Of a stretch of 34,076 bases of DNA, positions 9,061 to 16,221 are shown piece after piece; the stretch's first letter is position 1, and each line of letters begins with the position of its first letter. The DNA is from Ktedonobacteria bacterium. GTDB lineage: Bacteria > Chloroflexota > Ktedonobacteria > Ktedonobacterales > JADMIN01. Made by a program: the position numbers and the translations under genes. Location of the stretch: contig DAHUXT010000006.1 of NCBI GenBank assembly GCA_027307065.1, positions 1-34,076 on the forward strand, given 5' to 3'. The notes beneath the pieces are model-generated. The model saw only the letters and a program-made list of their open reading frames with translations, had not been told where the DNA came from and ran no database searches.

Positions 9061-9113
9061 AAAACAAAAGCGGGACGGCACGCAATCCACACTGGGAATG
9101 CGTCACGCCCCGC
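9061..9113 (-). terminator. Rho-independent terminator after the winged-helix gene
   Basis: On the minus strand, GCGGGGCG and CGTCCCGC arms enclose an inner ACGCATTCC/GGATTGCGT stem with one mismatch (9070-9113). TTTTGTTTT follows at 9069-9061. This is a textbook intrinsic terminator 50 bases past the stop of the gene at 9163. The rest of the 8831-9162 spacer shows no gene. Confidence 0.8.
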
Positions 9114-9162
9114 AAGAACCGCGGTCGGTGACGAGCGAGCGCCACAACACAAGCACCCTAGG

Positions 9163-9591
9163 CTAGCGCCACAAGATGTAGCCGCAGCCCTCGGCCCGGC
9201 GTGGCAGCACATTCACTCCGGCAATTTCGAGCGCGGTACGGAGTGAGCGCATGTAATCGTCAACCTTTTCTCCAGAAATGTGGAGCATCGCGCTCAGTCG
9301 CTCACAACTCAAAATCTGTCCCGCGTGCTGCAAAAGCACATGCAGTGTATCGCGTTGCCGAGTGCTCAGCGGCAATGGCTCACCCCGCCACCGAATCGTA
9401 GAGGAATGTCCTTCGAGAGTAAACGCCCCGACTCGAATGGCCCGAAGAGGCGGCAGCTTCGGCAACGTTGGGGCCGCAGCATCAGGATCAATTCCGGGCA
9501 ATATCGAGACGTCTGGCAAAGCTACGTACTCCATGGCGATACCCCTTCCCGCCGTAATCCTTAATGACGGCTTATTCGGGCGTGGCGCCAT
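9163..9591 (-). CDS. Orphan OmpR/PhoB-type winged-helix DNA-binding protein
   Basis: About 142 residues. The C-terminal part has the order of a response-regulator effector domain: a beta-hairpin entry (VGAFTLEGHSSTIRWRGE), LSTRQRDTLHVLLQHAGQILSCERL, the recognition-helix region VDDYMRSLRTALEIAG, and the closing wing with GCGYIL. No receiver domain with phospho-accepting Asp is present, so it is a free-standing regulator or binds DNA under another signal. ATG 9591 has GGAAGG 7 bases upstream. ATG 9645 in the same frame would add 18 Gln-rich residues but has no well-spaced site. It lies between two related membrane-protein genes on the same strand and could control them; that is inference. Confidence 0.72.
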   Translation of the reverse strand: MAPRPNKPSLRITAGRGIAMEYVALPDVSILPGIDPDAAAPTLPKLPPLRAIRVGAFTLEGHSSTIRWRGEPLPLSTRQRDTLHVLLQHAGQILSCERLSAMLHISGEKVDDYMRSLRTALEIAGVNVLPRRAEGCGYILWR

Positions 9592-9754
9592 TGGCACGCC
9601 TTCCGTCTGCTGTTGCTGCGCGTCATAGCGCAGCGGTCTGTTCATGCTCTTACAGCTTGTAGTGTAGATGAAAGACCTAAGCGCAACGTGAAGGTTTCCT
9701 GAAACTAACATAAGAAATTGACGAGTATGCTGCCGCCAGCACAAGAGCGGCTGC

Positions 9755-10897
9755 TTAACCGTTGAGCCAGGTGTCGTCAGGGAAGACGTCACCTTCAAAG
9801 CTCGGATGCCCGTCAAAAGCGTATGCCATTGCTTCGGATGAGTCGGATTCGCCGACGAGTACATTACTCACGCGATTCCACAGGCCGCCAGAACGACCAC
9901 CTTCTACGGTGGGCAGCGGTCGCGTGACAGCAGGCAATGGGCGCGTGACCGCTGGAATCGGACGGGTAATGCTGGTGTTGCGGTGCCAGCCCCGTGGTAT
10001 GAGGCCAGGAACATCGGGCGTGCCGTGAGCGATAACAGGCTCGCCAGTGTCATGCTGTCCCGGCGTCGCATCGCGATGCGTGGGCGGTTGGTCAGCACGC
10101 AACGCCGCGACCGCTCCCGGCGGTGACTTCCAGGGCGACTGATCTGGCAGTGGCGCCGTTTCAGGTGAGGTATATGAGGCACTCCGCGCACTTGTTGGCG
10201 TCGACAGGTCGTCATACGTCCACTCGATGCGAGGGAGCCGTGTTGCGAGCACCGGAAGCGCCTGCATGCCGGGCACAGGCGTCCATATCAGAGCGTCATC
10301 AGGGTCGCGGCGCGATCCGGGCGGCTCAATGTAGCGGACGTCTGACGGCGGCTTCACTCGATGCATCGTGTTGCGAGCCACATCACGGGACGCATCAAGC
10401 CCAACGCTGCCAACGATTGTCGAGGCAGCCATCACGCGCCCGTTGGCCACTGGCCGCGACTTTGGGGCAACCCTGGCGAGTGCCGGGCGGGCAGTCGCTC
10501 TACGCGATGTGCCGCCGGCGGTACGTCGCAGCATTGCGCCCAGGTCGCCAACGTCGCGCTTGGCAAAGACCGCAGCAGCTCGCGCGCCCACCTGCGCATC
10601 GCCTTCCAGATGGCGGATGAATCGAAGGCCACCCTTGAGCAATAGCGCGGCAAGCGTTGTAATCGCCACGGCGTAGCCCAGCGCAAACGCGAGCGCAACG
10701 GCGACCAGGTGCGTAACCGGAGGCGGGGGAAATGAGGCGGTCATATATGCGGAGACGCCCTCAGTCGCGATCAGCGCAGCGAGCGCGGTGAGCAGGCCAA
10801 CGCGCAGAACACGCTGCCAGTAGACCAGCACGACGCCGACAATCTGCCGGAATGCATGGGTTAACGCTTCGGCGTCCATCTGCAGTCTGTCGCTCAT
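9755..10897 (-). CDS. Two-helix membrane protein with long disordered tail, function unknown
   Basis: 380 residues; function not recognised. Two hydrophobic segments (about 30-52 and 64-90) are followed by a long Pro/Arg/Thr-rich, probably cytoplasmic and disordered region to the C-terminus. The second helix ALAFALGYAVA and the following DVGDLGAML match the protein encoded at 8261-8830, so the two are paralogues with different tails. The tail contains three copies of a seven-residue unit (see 9911-9973). ATG 10897 is chosen because GGGAG lies 8 bases upstream; the open frame extends 17 codons further with no better site. A candidate extended -10 promoter lies at 10949-10954. The next gene on this strand is the orphan winged-helix regulator. 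Confidence 0.75.
   Translation of the reverse strand: MSDRLQMDAEALTHAFRQIVGVVLVYWQRVLRVGLLTALAALIATEGVSAYMTASFPPPPVTHLVAVALAFALGYAVAITTLAALLLKGGLRFIRHLEGDAQVGARAAAVFAKRDVGDLGAMLRRTAGGTSRRATARPALARVAPKSRPVANGRVMAASTIVGSVGLDASRDVARNTMHRVKPPSDVRYIEPPGSRRDPDDALIWTPVPGMQALPVLATRLPRIEWTYDDLSTPTSARSASYTSPETAPLPDQSPWKSPPGAVAALRADQPPTHRDATPGQHDTGEPVIAHGTPDVPGLIPRGWHRNTSITRPIPAVTRPLPAVTRPLPTVEGGRSGGLWNRVSNVLVGESDSSEAMAYAFDGHPSFEGDVFPDDTWLNG
9911..9973 (-). repeat. Three 21-bp in-frame repeats encoding TRP(I/L)P(A/T)V
   Basis: Units at 9911-9931, 9932-9952 and 9953-9973 are diverged copies of a 21-base sequence in the tail of the membrane protein at 9755-10897. They encode TRPIPAV, TRPLPAV and TRPLPTV. 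The divergence suggests an old duplication kept at protein level, perhaps as a proline-rich spacer or binding motif. Confidence 0.8.
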
Positions 10898-10948
10898 AAC
10901 CACCACTCCCGCTTCGCCCGCTCTTGTGCCACTATCGAGATGCCTCAC

Positions 10949-10954
10949 ATTGTA
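10949..10954 (-). promoter_or_regulatory. Candidate extended -10 promoter for the 10897 gene
   Basis: The minus strand reads TGATACAAT: TACAAT (5 of 6) with a TGn extension. No good -35 hexamer sits 16-18 bases upstream. Transcription would start near 10942, about 45 bases before the ATG at 10897. Confidence 0.4.
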
Positions 10955-11107
10955 TCATGACGAACCACGGCGGCATGGAGAATCGATATAGCCGTAGTTG
11001 CCTGGGTAGCTTCCCACGAGTGCCCGTACATTGGCTTGCCAGGACGCGCTATATTTTCTGTAGCACGAGCGATGCGCAGGTAGGCGTATCGTGTATCAGG
11101 AGGCATC

Positions 11108-12016
11108 ATGCGCGTAGGATTGCAGGTACCGAGTTTTCGATGGTCCGGCGGTCCAGAACAACTGGGGCGGACGTTCGGTGATATTGCGCGGCGAGCTGAG
11201 GACGCGGGATTTCATAGCTTGTGGGTGATGGATCACTTCTTTCAGATTCCGCCGTTGGGTCCTAAAGACCAGGAGATGCTGGAGGGTTGGAGCGCGCTGG
11301 CTTTTGCCGCGGGCAAAACGGAACGGATTCGGCTTGGCACGATGGTGACCGGCGTGACCTACCGGTATCCGGCGCTGCTGGTCAAGACAGCCACCACGCT
11401 CGATGTGCTCTCAGGCGGGCGCGCGTATTTCGGCGTCGGTGCCGCCTGGAACGAGGAAGAGCATCGCGGGCTGGGTGTTCCATTTCCGTCAGTGTCAGAG
11501 CGGTTTGAGCGGCTGGAAGAGTTGCTACAGATTGCGCTCCAGATGTGGTCAGGCGAGGCGAAGCCATATGATGGCCGCTATGCCCACCTGGAAAACGCGC
11601 TCAACGTGCCGAATTCGCTGCAGCGGCCACATCCGCCCATCTTGATTGGCGGGATGGGTGAGCGGAAGACGTTGCGGTTGGTCGCGCAGTACGCCGACGC
11701 GTGCAATTTCTTCGCCGTGCCGCGACCGGGCGTGCTCGAACACAAGCTCGACGTGCTCCGCGAGCATTGCCAGGCATTGGGTCGCCCGTATGACCAGATC
11801 GAAAAGACATCGTTGGGCGCGCCACATATTACCCGGAATGGCGGCGACGGTACCAAGACGCCGAGGGAAGCGATCGAACATTTCCGCTGGCTCGCCAGCC
11901 TCGGCTTCGACCAGGCGATCTTTAGCATGCCCAACGTCAGCGATCCCGAAATCTTCGATCTGCTGGCACGAGAAGTCATCACGGCGGTTCACGAATTGCC
12001 CGTCGCGGGACGCTAA
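11108..12016 (+). CDS. LLM-class F420-dependent oxidoreductase (Rv1855c-like)
   Basis: A 302-residue luciferase-like TIM-barrel protein. The N-terminus MRVGLQVPSFRWSGGPEQLG, then LWVMDHFFQI, RIRLGTMVTGVTYRYPALL, GRAYFGVGAAWNEEEHRGLG and RPHPPILIGGMGERKTLRL follow the pattern of the actinobacterial family of probable F420-dependent oxidoreductases typified by Rv1855c. The cofactor is likely F420 rather than FMN, supported by the cofDCE genes downstream. The substrate is unknown. ATG 11108 has a perfect AGGAGG (11098-11103) four bases upstream. It begins the plus-strand F420 region and is followed after 75 bases by the PPOX-fold gene. The spacer 10898-11107 holds the divergent promoters; a TATATT at 11050-11055 is a weak -10 candidate for this gene. 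Confidence 0.9.
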   Translation: MRVGLQVPSFRWSGGPEQLGRTFGDIARRAEDAGFHSLWVMDHFFQIPPLGPKDQEMLEGWSALAFAAGKTERIRLGTMVTGVTYRYPALLVKTATTLDVLSGGRAYFGVGAAWNEEEHRGLGVPFPSVSERFERLEELLQIALQMWSGEAKPYDGRYAHLENALNVPNSLQRPHPPILIGGMGERKTLRLVAQYADACNFFAVPRPGVLEHKLDVLREHCQALGRPYDQIEKTSLGAPHITRNGGDGTKTPREAIEHFRWLASLGFDQAIFSMPNVSDPEIFDLLAREVITAVHELPVAGR

Positions 12017-12091
12017 CCTTTCAGCGACTGCCAGCATGGCGTAGGCACAATACCATATGCCACATGCGCATATCACCAGGAGAAGAGTTTC

Positions 12092-12496
12092 ATGGACCTT
12101 CAAGAGAACGTTCGCGCGTTTATCGAGCAGCCGCGCTTTGGTGTGCTGGCGACGATCAACGAGAATGGAACGCCGCAACAGTCGGTCGTCTGGTACGATC
12201 TCGTGGGGAACGATATTCTGATGAATACACGTTTCGACCGGGTGAAGGACAAGAATTTGCGGCGAGATGCGCGTGCGTCGCTGTGCGTGGCGGATGGCTA
12301 TCGCTATGTCACGTTGGAGGGCGAGGTCGAGATCAACGACGACCAGCCGACCGCCCAGGCCGATATTCTCCATCTCGCGATACGCTATGATGGCGAGGAA
12401 AGCGGCAATCAGCAGTCAGCCGAGAAGTTTTCCAGGCAGCAGCGCGTGACCATCACCTTGAAGGTGAGCAAAGTGCTCGCCTACGAGTTGGATTAG
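12092..12496 (+). CDS. PPOX-class F420-dependent oxidoreductase (Rv1155-like)
   Basis: A 134-residue split-barrel flavin-binding protein of the pyridoxamine-phosphate-oxidase fold. IEQPRFGVLATINENGTPQQSVVWYDL and the later RVKDKNLRRDARASLCVAD match the small F420-binding branch rather than true PdxH. These proteins are typically homodimers that use reduced F420 on diverse or unknown substrates. ATG 12092 has AGGAGAAGAG upstream. The gene lies 75 bases after the LLM gene and 31 bases before cofD, so it probably shares their transcript. F420 use is inferred from family and context; FMN or heme binding also occurs in this fold. Confidence 0.87.
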   Translation: MDLQENVRAFIEQPRFGVLATINENGTPQQSVVWYDLVGNDILMNTRFDRVKDKNLRRDARASLCVADGYRYVTLEGEVEINDDQPTAQADILHLAIRYDGEESGNQQSAEKFSRQQRVTITLKVSKVLAYELD

Positions 12497-12527
12497 CGGT
12501 CGGTGGATAGAAAGCGGTACTGCGTAC

Positions 12528-13481
12528 ATGATTCTTGCCCTGGCGGGCGGTGTCGGCGGGGCGAAACTCGCGGACGGCCTGTATCGGTCACTTGCGCCTG
12601 ATGCGTTGACCATCGTGGTCAACACTGGCGATGATTTCGATTTGTACGGGCTGCGCATCTCGCCGGATGCCGATACGGTGCTCTACACGCTTGCTGGCCT
12701 TGCCAACCCAGAGACTGGCTGGGGTATCGCGGGCGATACCTTCGCGACGCTCGACATGTTGCGCCGCTACGGCGAGGATACCTGGTTCATGTTAGGCGAC
12801 CGCGACTTCGCCACCCACATCCAGCGCACTCGCTGGCTGCGCGAGGGCAAGACGCCCACCGAGATAGCAAGCGCGTTCGCGACATTGCTTGGCGTGCGTG
12901 CCCGCCTGCTGCCCATGTGCGATGCGGCAGTCGCCACCCGCGTCAATACACCCGCTGGCGAACTGGCGTTTCAGGATTATTTCGTCCGGCGGCATCACAG
13001 TGATGAGGTATTGGGCGTCCGTTTCGAGGGAATCGCCGATGCCCAGGTAACGCAGACGCTGCGCGACGCGATTGATCAGGCCGAGACAATCGTGTTCTGC
13101 CCGTCGAATCCTATCGTCAGCATCGGCCCGATTCTGGCAGTAGCGGGAGTGCGGGACCTGATACGCCAGGCGCGCGCGCCACGAGTCGCCATCAGCCCCA
13201 TCGTCGGCGGTCAGGCATTGCGCGGGCCAGCGGATCGCATGCTCGCGGGGCTGGGTGATGAGGTATCGGCGTTTGGCGTTGCCCGGCTCTATGCTGACGT
13301 GCTCGACGGCATGATCATCGATAGTGCTGACGCGTCGCTCGCCGGGCGAATTCGCGATGAGCTGCACCTGGATGTTCATGTCACCGATACTGTCATGCGC
13401 ACGCAGTCCGATCGTTTACGGCTCGCCCAGGAGGCGCTGCAATTCGCGCAGCATCGTATCCGAGCGGGGAAATCACTATGA
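12528..13481 (+). CDS. cofD: 2-phospho-L-lactate transferase CofD
   Basis: CofD joins the phospholactyl (or phosphoenolpyruvyl) group from its GDP-activated donor to the deazaflavin Fo, giving F420-0. The 317-residue protein opens with the nucleotide-binding LAGGVGGAKLADGL, followed by VVNTGDDFDLYGL with the metal-binding Asp pair and by WFMLGDRDFATHI. FCPSNPIVSIGPIL and ISPIVGGQALRGPAD later in the chain are also family hallmarks. ATG 12528 starts directly at the Rossmann core. Its ribosome site is poor (GATAGAAAG at a long distance), so translation may depend on the preceding PPOX gene. The stop overlaps the cofC start as ATGA. Whether the donor is phospholactate or PEP cannot be read from the sequence. 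Confidence 0.95.
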   Translation: MILALAGGVGGAKLADGLYRSLAPDALTIVVNTGDDFDLYGLRISPDADTVLYTLAGLANPETGWGIAGDTFATLDMLRRYGEDTWFMLGDRDFATHIQRTRWLREGKTPTEIASAFATLLGVRARLLPMCDAAVATRVNTPAGELAFQDYFVRRHHSDEVLGVRFEGIADAQVTQTLRDAIDQAETIVFCPSNPIVSIGPILAVAGVRDLIRQARAPRVAISPIVGGQALRGPADRMLAGLGDEVSAFGVARLYADVLDGMIIDSADASLAGRIRDELHLDVHVTDTVMRTQSDRLRLAQEALQFAQHRIRAGKSL

Positions 13482-14134
13482 AGCTCGCCGCTATCGTACC
13501 GCTCAATCGCCGATCTCAGGCGAAGACCCGGCTGGCGGGCGCTCTCGCCTCCAGCGATCGGGCAAATCTCGCGTTGTGGCTGGCGCAGCGAGTGATTGCG
13601 GCGCTGCGGGATGCGCAGGTTGTTGATGGTGGTATTGGGGTCATTAGTCCGGATGACGAGGTCTTGCGCTGGGCGTGGCGGAGCGGCGCGACGGCTGTGC
13701 GCCAGCACTGCGGCGGGTTGAATGATGCCGTCGCACTGGGGAGAGACTGGGCCTTGGCGCGCGGCGCCGATGCGCTGATGGTCGTGCTGGGCGACCTGCC
13801 GTTACTTGCCGCTGCCGACGTGCGCGCTCTGGCGGCTGCTGCGACCGAGATGCCTTCGCCGCCCTCCATCACGATTGCGCCTGATCGCGCGGGCCGCGGC
13901 ACCAACATTCTCGTGGTTCGGCCACCGGCGGCGATGCCATTCGCATTTGGTGAAGATAGCCTCTCGCGCCACGTCGCGCTCGCCCGCGAACTGGGCATCG
14001 AGCCACGTATCATCCAGTTGCCGGGGGTGGCATTCGATGTCGACACGCCTGAAGATGTGCGGGAGCTGGCAACACGTGGCCTATGGCAGCCGCCCCACTT
14101 CGAGCGTGACCTCTTCGCGGGAGAAGCGTCATGA
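13478..14134 (+). CDS. cofC: 2-phospho-L-lactate guanylyltransferase CofC
   Basis: CofC (FbiD in actinobacteria) activates 2-phospholactate or PEP with GTP for CofD. It is a small nucleotidyltransferase-fold protein of 218 residues. The N-terminal MKLAAIVPLNRRSQAKTRL is the GTP-binding loop, and VVLGDLPLL contains the metal-binding Asp. DRAGRGTNILVVRPP and the closing VAFDVDTPEDV complete the family pattern. It overlaps cofD by the ATGA at 13478-13481 and cofE by the ATGA at 14131-14134, so the three are translationally coupled. That context removes doubt about confusion with other guanylyltransferases such as MobA. Confidence 0.94.
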   Translation: MKLAAIVPLNRRSQAKTRLAGALASSDRANLALWLAQRVIAALRDAQVVDGGIGVISPDDEVLRWAWRSGATAVRQHCGGLNDAVALGRDWALARGADALMVVLGDLPLLAAADVRALAAAATEMPSPPSITIAPDRAGRGTNILVVRPPAAMPFAFGEDSLSRHVALARELGIEPRIIQLPGVAFDVDTPEDVRELATRGLWQPPHFERDLFAGEAS

Positions 14135-14901
14135 CATTCGCACCAGAGATTCGTCTGATTGGCCTGAGCGCCTTCCCGGAGGTGACTCCCGGCATGAATC
14201 TCGCCGAATTGGCGCGCGCCGCCATTCGTGATGCGGGCGAGGAATTGCGCGACGGCGATGTGCTGGTCGTGACGCATAAAATTGTGGCAAAGGCCGAGGG
14301 CAGACTGGTGGACCTGAGCACCGTCGAGCCATCCGATTTCGCGCGGCGATGGGCCGCCGCGTGGGGGAAAGACCCGCGCCACATCGAGGTGGTGCTGCGC
14401 GAGAGCGAGCGCGTCGTACGAATGGATCGCGGCATCCTGATTACCCAGACCCGTCATGGCTTCGTCTGCGCCAACGCGGGCGTCGACGCGTCGAATGTGC
14501 CGGGCGACGAGATGGTCTGTCTGCTGCCACTCGACCCGGATGCTACCGCGCAAACGATGCATCACGCGCTCTCAGAAGCGGCGGGGGCGCATGTGGCGGT
14601 CATTATCGCCGATTCGTTCGGGCGCCCCTGGCGCAATGGTATCGTCAATGTGGCCATCGGCGCCGCTGGCCTTGTTCCTCTGATAGACTATCGCGGGCAG
14701 GTGGACGATTTCGGGCGGACGATGCAAGTGAGCGTGTTGGCGGTAGCCGACGAGTTGGCCTCCGCCGCCGAGTTGGTAATGGGCAAGGTCAGCCGCTGCC
14801 CGATGGCGCTGGTTCGCGGCTACCCCTACGTGCGACGCGCCAGTGGTGAATCCTCGGCTCGCGAGCTTCTCATGGATGCCTCGACCGATATGTTCCGCTA
14901 G
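14131..14901 (+). CDS. cofE: Coenzyme F420:L-glutamate ligase CofE
   Basis: CofE adds L-glutamate residues to F420-0 with GTP. The 256-residue product is the single CofE domain; the nitroreductase-like C-terminal domain found in actinobacterial FbiB is absent. Recognisable parts are GDVLVVTHKIVAKAEGRLVDL near the N-terminus, ANAGVDASNVPGD, VIIADSFGRPWRNGIVNVAIG and LVRGYPYVRR. It starts in the ATGA overlap with cofC. Its TAG stop (14899-14901) overlaps the stop of the convergent glycosyltransferase gene, with no room for a terminator between them. Fo synthase genes (cofG/cofH or fbiC) are not in the window. The tail length made in this organism is unknown. Confidence 0.95.
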   Translation: MTFAPEIRLIGLSAFPEVTPGMNLAELARAAIRDAGEELRDGDVLVVTHKIVAKAEGRLVDLSTVEPSDFARRWAAAWGKDPRHIEVVLRESERVVRMDRGILITQTRHGFVCANAGVDASNVPGDEMVCLLPLDPDATAQTMHHALSEAAGAHVAVIIADSFGRPWRNGIVNVAIGAAGLVPLIDYRGQVDDFGRTMQVSVLAVADELASAAELVMGKVSRCPMALVRGYPYVRRASGESSARELLMDASTDMFR

Positions 14902-16133
14902 AGCGAGAGGTCCTTGTCGGTCTCACGCTGGGCGAGCAGATCGGTGGCCGCCTCCATCACTTGCTGCGGAGTGATCGCCTTCAGGCAGGCGCGCGAATAG
15001 CAGGTGTTCGGAATCCACGGCGCGTCGTTGCCCAGGTAGCGGAAGCACGGGCTGCATGCCAGGTTCGAGTGGACGACGCGATGCTGATAGCCGGTCTTGC
15101 CGACGGGGTGGAATTCGTTCCAGTCGGACGGCCCGAAGATGCCCACAGCAGGTGTGCCGACTGCCGCCGCCATGTGCATCGGCGCGGAGTCATTGCCGAC
15201 GAAGAGCGTTGCCTCCTCGATCAGCGCGGCAGTCACCTTGAGCGGCGTCGATCCAGCCAGCACCGTCGCACCGTGGGGAATCAGGGCAGCAGTTTTCTCG
15301 GCTAGCGGCTCGTCTACCTTGCCGCCGATCAGCAGCACGTGCGCGTCGAACCGCTCGATCAGCGCGTTGGCGACTTCGGCGAAGCGCTTTGGTGCCCAGC
15401 GCTTGCGGCCATTGAAGCCATCGCCACCCACATGCATCGCGATCAGCAACTTCGTCGGCGCCAGCCCATGCGCCCGCAGCAATCGGCGCGCGGCGGAGCG
15501 GTCCTGCAGGGTAAGGAAGAGTCGTGGCACGCGCTCGTCATCGCTCGTTGGCGGCGCTACCAATGGCGCGATGGTGAGTAAATACTGGTCAATCGTGTGG
15601 CGGGCGCGAAACGCTTGCGAGTGGCCACCGACCAGCCACCACAACGGCGGCATCGGCAGCTTATATTGCTTGCTCGCCAGCCCGGAGACGAACGTCACGA
15701 ACGTGCTGGCCGCCGAGAGGCTGACGACCAGATCGAATTTCTCGCGCTGAGCTTTGATTGCGCGGACGGCCCGCGCGAAGCGTAACAACGTTGGCCCAGT
15801 ACCCTGTGGCACGAGAATCTGGTCTGTGACATCGGGATTGCCTTCGAGGATGCCCGCGTTGCTGGCCGAGACGATGACCGTCAGTGAGGCGCTGGGATAG
15901 CGTCGGCGGAGTGCGGCGAGTGCGGGCGTCGCCAGCAATGTGTCGCCGATCGGGCTGAGCAATGAGACCAGAATACGCCGGGGTTCAGGGGTGTCTGCTC
16001 GCTTGAAAACTCGTCGCGGTGTGCTTGCACGTGTGTTCTGCGGAAGAGCGATTGTCCCATCACGATGATACAGCGTATCCACATCGACCGAACTGAAAGT
16101 ATGACCCGTGTCATCTCCCCACCATGAAGCCAC
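14898..16133 (-). CDS. Glycosyltransferase family 9 (ADP-heptose:LPS heptosyltransferase-like)
   Basis: A 411-residue protein of GT9 type. The core starts at ILVSLLSPIGDTLLATPALAAL after about 50 N-terminal residues, matching the family's Gly-Asp substrate loop. The second Rossmann half has IAMHVGGDGFNGRKRW and the donor-binding FVGNDSAPMHMAAAVGTPAVGIFGPSDW. Just after come Cys residues in SNLACSPCFRYLG, frequent in this family. It transfers a sugar from a nucleotide donor during cell-surface glycan synthesis, working at the inner face of the membrane. Classical LPS is not expected in Chloroflexota, so the acceptor is open. GTG 16133 has AAGGCAGGT upstream. A heptosyltransferase symbol is not warranted. 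Confidence 0.85.
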   Translation of the reverse strand: MASWWGDDTGHTFSSVDVDTLYHRDGTIALPQNTRASTPRRVFKRADTPEPRRILVSLLSPIGDTLLATPALAALRRRYPSASLTVIVSASNAGILEGNPDVTDQILVPQGTGPTLLRFARAVRAIKAQREKFDLVVSLSAASTFVTFVSGLASKQYKLPMPPLWWLVGGHSQAFRARHTIDQYLLTIAPLVAPPTSDDERVPRLFLTLQDRSAARRLLRAHGLAPTKLLIAMHVGGDGFNGRKRWAPKRFAEVANALIERFDAHVLLIGGKVDEPLAEKTAALIPHGATVLAGSTPLKVTAALIEEATLFVGNDSAPMHMAAAVGTPAVGIFGPSDWNEFHPVGKTGYQHRVVHSNLACSPCFRYLGNDAPWIPNTCYSRACLKAITPQQVMEAATDLLAQRETDKDLSL

Positions 16134-16221
16134 ACGCTACCTGCCTTAAATTGACGACGTTGCCGTATGTGTCGCGATATTTTTTCATAAGCATTGCCCG
16201 CAACGCGACCTGCCAGACTAT

